From NCBI GenBank assembly GCA_030590185.1, contig JAUUZB010000416.1, forward strand, positions 1 to 5,127: 5,127 nt of DNA, written 5' to 3'. Shown one piece after another: positions 1-5,127 of the stretch (position 1 is its first letter; each line of letters begins with the position of its first letter). Origin of the DNA: Deltaproteobacteria bacterium. Lineage in GTDB: Bacteria > Myxococcota > XYA12-FULL-58-9 > JAUUZB01. Both the position numbers and the translations under genes were made by a program. The notes below the pieces were generated by a model that was given only the letters and a program-made list of their open reading frames with translations, was not told where the DNA came from and made no database searches.

Positions 1-670
1 CGACGCAGGCTGGTTGTTGGGCGTTGCCGCAGTGACCATCGTCCACGCACGCAAAGCAGAGCCCGAGCGGAACGTCGCAGTGGGGATCGCCGCCCAGGGC
101 CGCGCAGTCGGTGTCATCAGCGCAGGCCGCCACGCAGAGGTTGTCCGGCGAGCAACGTTCGGTCGGCGCGCAGTCGGTGTCCAGCTCGCACTGTTCGCAG
201 CGATCGTTGACGCAATGGGGCAGGGCCGCGTCCCAGGTACAGTGAGTATCGTCGGCGCATTCCTCACAGTTGTTGCCGACGCAGGCCGGCTGTTGGGCGT
301 CCCAGTCGCATTGTAGATCCGAGGTGCACTCTTCGCAGTTGTTGCCGATACAAATCGGCTTTTGGGCGTCCCAGTCGCAGTCGGGGTTGGTGAGGCATTC
401 CTCGCATTGATTCTCAAAACAGACCGGCAGCTGCGCATCCCAGGTGCAGTGGTTGGTCAACGTGCACTCGTCGCAACGGTTCTGCACACAAGCGGGGTTT
501 TGGGGATCCGTGCAGTTGGTGTCGGAGGCACACTCCACGCAGATCGCCAGCGTCGTGTCGCAGACGGGCAGGTTGCCGAGGGCCACGCAGTCGGCGTCCG
601 AGAGGCAGCTCGTCTCGCAGTTGAGGTTGTCCGAGCAGCGCTCGTTCGGGCCACAGTCGGTGTTTTGAAC
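1..670 (-). repeat. 483-bp higher-order repeat (seven four-Cys units), second copy cut by window edge
   Basis: Units 8-14 (residues 248-408, bases 188-670) form a 161-residue block. Units 15, 16 and the start of 17 (residues 409-470, bases 2-187) repeat the start of that block in the same order and lengths. Unit 8 (short, with PNERC) matches unit 15 (PTERC), each 22 residues. Unit 9 (DCVALG) matches unit 16 (DCAALG), each 25 residues. Unit 10 (QNPAC) matches unit 17 (QQPAC). DNA agrees: gccgagggccacgcagtcgg at 575 corresponds to gcccagggccgcgcagtcgg at 92, 483 bases apart. Confidence 0.8.
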
Positions 671-1411
671 GCACTCCTCACAGTTCATGTCGGCACAGAA
701 CGGGTTGCCACCGCCACAGTCAGCGTCGCTGAGGCAAGCCTCGCAGCGGGCCGTGCTCAGATCGCAGATCGGTTGGCCACGGTCGCAGTCGGCACTCGAG
801 GCGCATTCGACGCAGGTGTTGAGCGAGCAGACCGGGCGACCGCCGCCACAGTCGGCCGAGGTGGCGCAGCCGGCGTCGCAGCTACCGTCGGGGCGGCAGA
901 AGGCATCGACTGGATCGTTGCAGTCGGTATGGATGCGGCATTCGACACAGCGGTCCCGGTCGCTGCTACAGAACGGATTGTTGTCGCCGCAGTCGGCGTC
1001 TGAGGCGCAGCCGGCGCAGAGGCCATCGGCGTTGCACACGTCGCCGCCGAAACAGCTCAGGTCCGAGGTGCACTCGACACAATAACCGCTGGGGGCGCAG
1101 ATCGGAGTCTCCCCGCCGCAATCGCTCGGTACGATGCAGGTCGCGCCATAGCCGGTTCCAGGGATACCGCCCGTGCCCCCGGTTCCGCCCGTGCCACCGA
1201 TTCCGCCCGTGCCGCCGATCCCGCCCGTGCCGCCGATTCCGCCCGTGCCCCCGGTTCCGCCTGAGCCAATCCCCCCGGTTCCACCGCCGCCAGCGTCTCC
1301 GCCGGTACCGTCGCTGCCGACGGTGTTGCTGCCGCAAGCCACAGTCAACGCAGCGAAGGAGGTGAATGCAATCAGGGCAACGCGACGCGTCATGGGCGAG
1401 ATCGATGTCAT
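1..1411 (-). CDS. Cysteine-rich tandem-repeat lipoprotein, C-terminus beyond window (partial)
   Basis: This frame is open from an ATG at 1411 to the window edge (470 codons, no stop), so the protein is longer than seen. Residues 1-25 form a signal peptide (basic MTRR, then a hydrophobic run) ending in LTVAC, with Cys26 the probable lipidation site; Thr at -3 makes the lipobox imperfect. Residues 35-88 are a Gly/Thr/Ile linker. Residues 91-470 hold 17 units of the pattern C-x(5-8)-C-x(4-6)-C-x(2-3)-C, typically beginning SDADC and ending CVEC or CEEC; 68 of 470 residues are Cys. The Cys pairs probably form disulfides after export. Start choice: AAGGAAA lies at a good distance from ATG 1411, whereas the internal ATG at 1393 lacks a site. 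Similar Cys-rich, Gly-linked lipoproteins are common in myxobacteria and have no known function; a surface, adhesion or stalk role is inference. Homologues are sometimes given unrelated enzyme names, which should not be copied. Confidence 0.88.
   Translation of the reverse strand, partial: MTSISPMTRRVALIAFTSFAALTVACGSNTVGSDGTGGDAGGGGTGGIGSGGTGGTGGIGGTGGIGGTGGIGGTGGTGGTGGIPGTGYGATCIVPSDCGGETPICAPSGYCVECTSDLSCFGGDVCNADGLCAGCASDADCGDNNPFCSSDRDRCVECRIHTDCNDPVDAFCRPDGSCDAGCATSADCGGGRPVCSLNTCVECASSADCDRGQPICDLSTARCEACLSDADCGGGNPFCADMNCEECVQNTDCGPNERCSDNLNCETSCLSDADCVALGNLPVCDTTLAICVECASDTNCTDPQNPACVQNRCDECTLTNHCTWDAQLPVCFENQCEECLTNPDCDWDAQKPICIGNNCEECTSDLQCDWDAQQPACVGNNCEECADDTHCTWDAALPHCVNDRCEQCELDTDCAPTERCSPDNLCVAACADDTDCAALGGDPHCDVPLGLCFACVDDGHCGNAQQPACV
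188..463 (-). repeat. Four 69-bp tandem units with a Trp-Asp-Ala motif
   Basis: Residues 317-408 are four consecutive units of exactly 23 residues. All share C-[DT]-W-D-A-[QA]-x-P-x-C, an x(4) loop, then C-[ED]-[EQ]-C. No other unit in the window carries this Trp. The middle two (residues 340-385) are closest at the DNA level: cagttgttgcc starts at 267 and again at 336, 69 bases apart, and tgggcgtcccagtcgca occurs in both. These look like younger duplications than the flanking units, whose lengths range from 21 to 25 residues. Confidence 0.88.
1148..1309 (-). other. Gly/Thr/Ile-rich linker of the cysteine-rich lipoprotein
   Basis: Residues 35-88 are nearly all Gly, Thr and Ile in the pattern G-T-G-G-I-G, with a few Asp, Ala and Ser at the N-terminal end and a Pro near the C-terminal end (IPGTG). 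The stretch lies directly between the lipidated Cys26 and the first cysteine repeat. It is best read as a flexible spacer that holds the disulfide-rich domain away from the membrane. Every third residue is Gly, but the near absence of Pro argues against a stable collagen helix. Confidence 0.8.
1167..1267. repeat. 18-bp direct tandem repeat encoding the Gly-Thr linker
   Basis: The 11-base core ccgcccgtgcc recurs at 1167, 1185, 1203, 1221 and 1239, exactly 18 bases apart. A degenerate sixth copy (ccgcctgagcc) is at 1257. The 7 bases between cores vary slightly (for example ccggtt or ccgatt types), giving Thr or Ile at that codon. The period equals six codons, so gain or loss of copies keeps the reading frame. 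Confidence 0.9.
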
Positions 1412-1543
1412 GGGAGGGTTTCCTTTCACGCCTCTACCGGCCAGCGGTCTCGGTCAGCGAAAAAAAGAACGCAATACTCCTCCTCGCGACAATTCACCCC
1501 GCAAGACGACTTTGTGTCACCGTCATGGCCGCCGCAACACGGG
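1412..1543 (-). other. Intergenic leader between the DUF3160 gene and the cysteine-rich gene
   Basis: This 132-base gap follows the DUF3160 stop codon and must carry any separate promoter for the cysteine-rich gene. On the minus strand it contains a run of seven T (1460-1466) about 50 bases before the start codon. No stable G+C hairpin sits directly upstream of the T run, so it is not a convincing intrinsic terminator. No clear -35/-10 pair was found. Confidence 0.4.
1419..1426 (-). promoter_or_regulatory. Ribosome binding site of the cysteine-rich lipoprotein gene
   Basis: On the minus strand AAAGGAAA precedes ATG 1411, with 9 bases between AGGA and the start codon. This favours 1411 over the in-frame ATG at 1393, which has only coding-like sequence before it. 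The choice adds six residues ahead of the basic part of the signal peptide. Confidence 0.6.
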
Positions 1544-3814
1544 CTAACGAACCACCAAATCCCTCATCCACACCACGTCCTCCGCGTTCTGGTACCCGAG
1601 CTCCGCCCGCCAGGCTTCGTCATCGAGGCGCTCGAAGCCCTCGGTGATGACCTCGGCGTAGGCGGAGGCGAGGCCGACATAGGCCCGGGGTCCGGTGCAG
1701 GTATCGACGGTCACCACCATCATGCGCGGCAGGCCGGTGCCGACGTGGAGCACGCGACCGACGGGTGTGCCACCGGCGTCCGTCGGCTGGGTGTGGACGT
1801 CGGCGATGGTCGGGTCGTACTCGACGGCGTTGAAGACGTTGAAGAACAGCTCCACGTACCAGCCCGAGGCGCTCGTCACGCCGCCGCAGCCGAGCTCCAC
1901 GATGACGGCCTGATTGATGAATTCCAGCTGCTCGGCGGTGTACGGCGTGCCGGTCTGTTGATGACGGGCCATCTCTTCGAGCCTGGCCGCTGATGCTTCG
2001 AGGCGGTCGAAGTAGCCGGTGATGGCGGCGCCGAGCCACGACGACGGCGTCAAGTCGAGCACGGCGTTGAGCTCCCGGCCGCGCTGGGCAAAGGCCACGA
2101 TGCTGGCAAAGAACTCCGGGTTGGGCTCGACGTAGGCGTCCGGGTACTCGCAGCTGGCGCCCTCGGTGTAGGACTGTTTGGCGTACAGGATGGTGTCGTG
2201 GCGCAGCTCCGCCCAGGAGGCGAGCTGGGTGTTCACGAGCCGTCGTCCCCAGGCCTCGGTGGCCGCAACCGACGGGATGCCGGCGGTCGCCGGATCCGCG
2301 ACGCTGGCGTCCGGGGACAGGGTGCGTAGGGCAGAGAGCCAACTATTGTACAGGTTGGTCTGCCAGAAACCCTCGGGATGGGCGTCAGCCAGAACGCGCA
2401 TGGCGTGCAGGTCCGGGGCGTAGCCCCACTCGTTGAGCTCGGCGTCGAGGAGCAGGCCGGCCTGGTCGTTGGACAGGGCGGCGAAGGCGACGTCGAGGGG
2501 ATCCGGCATCATGCGATAGACAGTGCCGGCCTGGACGCGGTCGTAAACCACGTTGGAAAAGACGTGGGAGTCGATGACATAGCGCTGACCAAAGAGGGCG
2601 AAGCTCGAAGAGAGGGGCATGGTCGTCGCGCCGATGCCGTTGATCATGATGTGGCTGCAGATCCGCTGGGTGCCGTAGCCGCCGTCGAGGATCGCCTGCG
2701 CGATGGCATCATCGGAGATGTCCGCGAGGCCGCCGAGGTCATCCCCCACACCCAGGTCCGCCAACAAGGCGCTCAACTCCGGCAGGACCATGTAATCGGA
2801 TTCGCCCACGAAGGTTTGGATGGCGTCGTCGATCATCGTCCAGCGATTCACGGTGGCCGGCACCATGAGATCGCGAAGGGCCAAGGCGCCCTCGAGCTGC
2901 CGGCGGTGAAAGGTGAGGGAGCCGTCTGGCTGTGCTTCGAGCATGCGGAAGTCGATCCGACCGAGCCACATCATGGCGCGGAAATAGCGCTTCAGCTCGT
3001 CGGAGTCGGTGTAGTGCCCGCGGGGCGTGAACTGGGAGAAGTCCATGTTGCGCTCGACCCCGAACAGGATTGTTTCGACCCAGCCGGAGGCGCCCAGGGC
3101 GCTGGTAAAGAGCTCGGAGATTTCCAGGACGTCGCCGCCCGCCACCGGCGCGACCAGCTCGCCCCGCAGCAGGCTCGCCGCCACTGCGAGGAAGACATCC
3201 GCGTCCACCTGAGCCTGCGTGCCGAGGGCTGTGGCGCCGCCGGCCGCCAGCGCCGCGCGCATCTCGTCGAGCATGGTGGTCAGCGTTGGGATGAGGACCT
3301 CGAGCTCGGCGGCCTTTAGGATGTGGTCGTAGGAGCGGTGCACCGCGAACATGATCGCGTCCGCGGACACGAACACCGGGAGGTCTTCGAGATAAATGGT
3401 GGCGTAACCGTCCACAAAGGACGGGAAGCGCCAGCGGTCCGTGATCACGAAGCCGTTCTCCCCGAGCTTGGCGAGCTCATCTTGATCGAGCGCCAGCGAT
3501 GACGATTGGATGAGCGGCAGGTGGTCGGCCGTGGTCGGGTCGTAGGGGATATCCGCGGCAAAGGGAACCGCATAACGGTCGTGGAACTCGGCCGCCGTCA
3601 TGTCCGCCGTCTCATCGAGGTCGCTGATGAGCTGATTGAGCTCCTGCTGCTGGGACGCGGGGAGGCTGGAGATGACGATCGTGCCGGGGTCCGGCTGATA
3701 CGGAATGTCCGGAGGGTCGATCGATGGGCCGCTAGAAGGACCGCAGGTGCTGAGGGTCACGAGGCCGGCGGCGATCGCCAACCGGAAGCCGTTTCGGAGG
3801 TGTGAGGTCTTCAT
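1544..3814 (-). CDS. DUF3160 family lipoprotein, complete
   Basis: This complete 756-residue protein begins with a signal peptide (basic MKTSHLRNGFR, hydrophobic core) ending LVTLSTC, so Cys24 is a likely lipidation site; Thr at -1 is unusual. A Pro-rich tether follows (residues 25-45). The rest reads as DUF3160, a family of exported bacterial proteins of unknown function. Recognisable blocks are LPVFVSADAIMFAVHRSYD (145-163), YFRAMMWLGRIDFR (277-290), FALFGQRYVIDSHVF (405-419), RMMPDPLDVAFAALS (434-448), SWAELRHDTILYAKQSY (533-549), YVEPNPEFF (561-569) and VLHVGTGLP (688-696). Length is about normal for the family plus its export signal. Outside the signal peptide it has only four Cys (386, 555, 643, 706) and no CXXCH, so it is not a cytochrome. 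It ends TAG. The family call is strong; the biochemical role is unknown. Confidence 0.93.
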   Translation of the reverse strand: MKTSHLRNGFRLAIAAGLVTLSTCGPSSGPSIDPPDIPYQPDPGTIVISSLPASQQQELNQLISDLDETADMTAAEFHDRYAVPFAADIPYDPTTADHLPLIQSSSLALDQDELAKLGENGFVITDRWRFPSFVDGYATIYLEDLPVFVSADAIMFAVHRSYDHILKAAELEVLIPTLTTMLDEMRAALAAGGATALGTQAQVDADVFLAVAASLLRGELVAPVAGGDVLEISELFTSALGASGWVETILFGVERNMDFSQFTPRGHYTDSDELKRYFRAMMWLGRIDFRMLEAQPDGSLTFHRRQLEGALALRDLMVPATVNRWTMIDDAIQTFVGESDYMVLPELSALLADLGVGDDLGGLADISDDAIAQAILDGGYGTQRICSHIMINGIGATTMPLSSSFALFGQRYVIDSHVFSNVVYDRVQAGTVYRMMPDPLDVAFAALSNDQAGLLLDAELNEWGYAPDLHAMRVLADAHPEGFWQTNLYNSWLSALRTLSPDASVADPATAGIPSVAATEAWGRRLVNTQLASWAELRHDTILYAKQSYTEGASCEYPDAYVEPNPEFFASIVAFAQRGRELNAVLDLTPSSWLGAAITGYFDRLEASAARLEEMARHQQTGTPYTAEQLEFINQAVIVELGCGGVTSASGWYVELFFNVFNAVEYDPTIADVHTQPTDAGGTPVGRVLHVGTGLPRMMVVTVDTCTGPRAYVGLASAYAEVITEGFERLDDEAWRAELGYQNAEDVVWMRDLVVR

Positions 3815-3823
3815 GTCTATTCA

Positions 3824-3828
3824 TCCCC
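3824..3828 (-). promoter_or_regulatory. Probable weak ribosome binding site of the DUF3160 gene
   Basis: GGGGA on the minus strand lies 9 bases before ATG 3814, a suitable distance though not a strong Shine-Dalgarno match. The ATG overlapping this site (minus strand, at 3825) is in another frame and does not extend the DUF3160 protein. The basic-hydrophobic N-terminus that follows 3814 supports that start. Confidence 0.45.
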
Positions 3829-3957
3829 AAGCCGAGGTCTTTTTTTCCGGCAACCCAATGCCGTGACGGGCATCTCGGCCCTGAGGATGTGTGCACGGTC
3901 TGGGCCAAGTGCCCATCCTGCAATTCCGGGGACTTGGGTGATGCGAGTTGTCTACAG

Positions 3958-3976
3958 ATCTGGACGGTGTCCAGAT
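3958..3976. repeat. Perfect inverted repeat, 8-bp arms
   Basis: ATCTGGAC-GGT-GTCCAGAT is a perfect 8-base stem with a 3-base loop. No T run follows on either strand, so it is not a standard intrinsic terminator. Its last two bases are shared with a second, weaker inverted repeat (ATTGTT...AACAAT, 3975-3997). The pair could be a protein-binding palindrome or alternative RNA hairpins; the function is not known. Confidence 0.55.
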
Positions 3977-4023
3977 TGTTCAACGACGGTCAACAATCGT
4001 GGACGCAACAGACTCCGGCACGT

Positions 4024-4038
4024 CTGGCGGAGCGCCAG
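4024..4038. repeat. Perfect inverted repeat just downstream of the peroxidase stop
   Basis: CTGGCG-GAG-CGCCAG forms a 6-base G+C stem with a 3-base loop, extendable by G-T pairs. It starts about 33 bases after the TAG of the peroxidase gene, where a transcript 3' end would be expected. No U-tract follows on the minus strand, so it may stabilise a 3' end or be incidental. Confidence 0.4.
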
Positions 4039-4071
4039 GTCGCTCATTCAGGCCGCCCCCCCGGCGCCACG

Positions 4072-5127
4072 CTATTTGAGGAGCTCGCCCTCGTACTTCC
4101 CGGTCAGGCTATGCAAGAAGGCCACGATCTGTTTGACCTCGGTATCGTTGAGGCTCCGCCCGACCTGGTATTTTGCCATGAGCGTTGTCGCCTCCTCGAG
4201 GGTCTCGACCGAGCCGTCGTGGAAGTAGGGCGCCGTCTGCGCCACGTTGCGCAGGATGGACACCTTGAAGTGATGATGATCCTTCTCGTTCTTCGTTAGG
4301 TTGAAGCGGCCGGCGTCCGCCTTGCCGATGTTGCCGCGGTCGGCGAGATAGTCTCCCTCCCGGCCGAGCTTGTCGTAGGATTGGCCGCCCAGCGCCGCCC
4401 CCACGTGGCAGGTTGCGCACTGGTATTTGACGAACAGCCCGTGGCCCGCCTTGGCCTCGTCGCTCAAGGCGTTCGTCTCGCCCAACAGGAAGCGGTCGAA
4501 GGCCGAGTCGTGGGTGATCAAGGTTTTTTCGAAGTCGGCGATGGCCGCCGTGATGGTCTCACCGGAGAACCCCTCGGGGTACGCCGCGAGGAATTCTTCT
4601 TTTAGCTCTGCATCCTGTTCGAGCTTGGCGACGATCTCCGGCCAGTTGGAGGCCATCTCCACCGGGTTGTTCGGGGGGCCGTCCGCCTGCGCTTGGAGGT
4701 CCGCGGCTCGGCCGTCCCAGAACTGCGCGATCTGCAGGGCCGCGTTGTAGACCGTGTGCGCGTTGATGTCTCCCATGACGCCGCCCACGCCCTTGGAGAA
4801 CTGCGAGCGGTCCACGCCCCCCGTGGCCAAGGCGTGGCAGGATGCGCAGGAGATGCTGTCGTCCTTGGAGAGGCGGACATCGTGGTAGAGCTTTTTGCCC
4901 AGGGCGACCTTCGCCGCGTCCAGCTCGGGGATCTTGGGCAGGGGCTGCAACACCTGGGCTTTCAGATCCTCGGGCGCGTTGTCGCTCGAATAGTGCTGGC
5001 GCCGGGTCGCGTGGATCCAGTCGATCACGGCCTTCTCCTCGTCGGCCGACAGGGAGCCGTTCCAATGCAACATCGTGTATTTTCCCGGCGGCATCGTCCC
5101 GTGCTCGATGCTGTGTTCGAGCTTGGC
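4072..5127 (-). CDS. Di-haem cytochrome c peroxidase with fused N-terminal haem-binding domain (N-terminus beyond window)
   Basis: The frame is open through the window edge, giving 351 residues before TAG (numbered here from base 5127). The ATG at 5094 is internal: the codons before it (AKLEHSIEHGT) continue into MPPGKYTMLH and LSADEEKAVIDW, which match the tail of a Haem_bd domain whose own CXXCH would lie upstream. The CCP part follows. Haem 1 is CASCH (94-98), then QFWDGRA (135-141) with the conserved Trp; haem 2 is CATCH (237-241), then TAPYFHDG (298-305), with Met317 in LMAKYQ the probable axial ligand. Family members reduce hydrogen peroxide to water in the periplasm using electrons from small cytochromes or quinol. 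The segment equivalent to the classic distal-His loop (SKGVGGVMGD) lacks His. The Met and full motif set favour peroxidase over MauG-type enzymes. The signal peptide is not visible. Confidence 0.93.
   Translation of the reverse strand, partial: AKLEHSIEHGTMPPGKYTMLHWNGSLSADEEKAVIDWIHATRRQHYSSDNAPEDLKAQVLQPLPKIPELDAAKVALGKKLYHDVRLSKDDSISCASCHALATGGVDRSQFSKGVGGVMGDINAHTVYNAALQIAQFWDGRAADLQAQADGPPNNPVEMASNWPEIVAKLEQDAELKEEFLAAYPEGFSGETITAAIADFEKTLITHDSAFDRFLLGETNALSDEAKAGHGLFVKYQCATCHVGAALGGQSYDKLGREGDYLADRGNIGKADAGRFNLTKNEKDHHHFKVSILRNVAQTAPYFHDGSVETLEEATTLMAKYQVGRSLNDTEVKQIVAFLHSLTGKYEGELLK

Larger units (their letters stand above)
3815..4071 (-). other. Intergenic region between the peroxidase and DUF3160 genes
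   Basis: This 257-base gap is less GC-biased in parts than the flanking genes and contains several short inverted repeats: 3901-3915, 3958-3976, 3975-3997 and 4024-4038. It ends near the DUF3160 gene with an A-run on the minus strand (3840-3846). It probably holds the 3' end of the peroxidase transcript and the DUF3160 promoter. Minus-strand TTGACC and TTGAAC hexamers are present around 3980-3995, but no good -10 lies at 16-18 bases, so no promoter is called. Confidence 0.5.

Noticed and set aside
188..463. CRISPR-like array, because of regularly spaced repeats
   Set aside because: The period is a whole number of codons, both repeat and between-repeat parts are conserved, and the pattern is fully explained by coding of four-Cys units.
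362..1003. 213-residue plus-strand open frame opposite the cysteine-rich gene
   Set aside because: Its repetitive Ala-Val-Gly-Val composition is the antisense reading of the Cys repeats. The opposite minus frame has a signal peptide, a ribosome binding site and a regular motif; this one has none.
1460..1466. T-run on the minus strand as an intrinsic terminator for the DUF3160 gene
   Set aside because: No G+C-rich hairpin lies immediately upstream of the run; only very short imperfect pairing is possible.
2378..3319. 313-residue plus-strand open frame inside the DUF3160 gene
   Set aside because: It is wholly antisense to strongly conserved DUF3160 blocks. Long antisense frames are expected at this GC content, and the product shows no recognisable domain.
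3732..3983. Possible 83-residue minus-strand protein starting in the gap and overlapping the DUF3160 start
   Set aside because: Its last third is an out-of-frame reading of the DUF3160 signal peptide. It has no clear ribosome binding site and low-complexity basic composition toward the end.
3975..3997. Sigma-70 promoter built on the minus-strand TTGACC or TTGAAC hexamers
   Set aside because: The hexamers 16-18 bases downstream (for example GATCTG) match the -10 consensus poorly, so no promoter is called.
3802..4299. Plus-strand frames spanning the 257-base gap (also 3863-4228)
   Set aside because: They run deep into the antisense of the peroxidase gene, have no ribosome binding site and no recognisable domain.
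4072..5127. MauG-like enzyme that could modify the Trp residues of the neighbouring W-D-A repeats
   Set aside because: An attractive idea, but the protein keeps the Met expected of a true peroxidase in the second haem region and has a Haem_bd fusion. The presumed substrate gene is more than 2.5 kb away across another gene, so nothing in the sequence supports it.

Overview
The window is GC-rich and has a secreted-protein character. All three supportable genes lie on the minus strand. The likely source is a myxobacterium or close relative (Myxococcota / former Deltaproteobacteria). This is an inference from style: a lipoprotein with a Gly-Thr-rich linker followed by many short four-cysteine repeats, a DUF3160 lipoprotein, and a multi-haem peroxidase of the Haem_bd-CCP type. 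No marker gene, RNA gene or mobile element confirms the taxon.

Layout, in minus-strand transcription order (high to low coordinate). (1) 5127-4072: the C-terminal 351 residues of a c-type di-haem cytochrome c peroxidase, cut by the window edge. The visible part starts in the tail of a fused N-terminal haem-binding domain. (2) 4071-3815: a 257-base gap with several short perfect inverted repeats and no convincing gene; it probably carries the 3' end of the peroxidase transcript and the promoter of the next gene. (3) 3814-1544: a complete 756-residue DUF3160 lipoprotein of unknown function. (4) 1543-1412: a 132-base gap with the leader and ribosome binding site of the last gene. (5) 1411-1: the first 470 residues of a cysteine-rich repeat lipoprotein. 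It has no stop codon inside the window, so it is easily missed by ORF callers that need a stop.

All three products should act outside the cytoplasm: the peroxidase in the periplasm, the other two as lipid-anchored envelope or surface proteins. The gaps of 257 and 132 bases argue against one tightly coupled operon. No direct functional link between the genes can be shown from the sequence, and the shared neighbourhood is only suggestive.

The richest structure is in the cysteine-rich gene. A signal peptide with a lipid-attachment cysteine is followed by a Gly-Thr linker built from an exact 18-base period. After that come 17 four-cysteine units (the last one cut), including four adjacent 69-base (23-residue) units that carry a Trp-Asp-Ala motif. 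These four sit inside a larger 483-base (161-residue, seven-unit) block that begins to repeat again before the window ends. This is direct evidence of growth by duplication at three scales.
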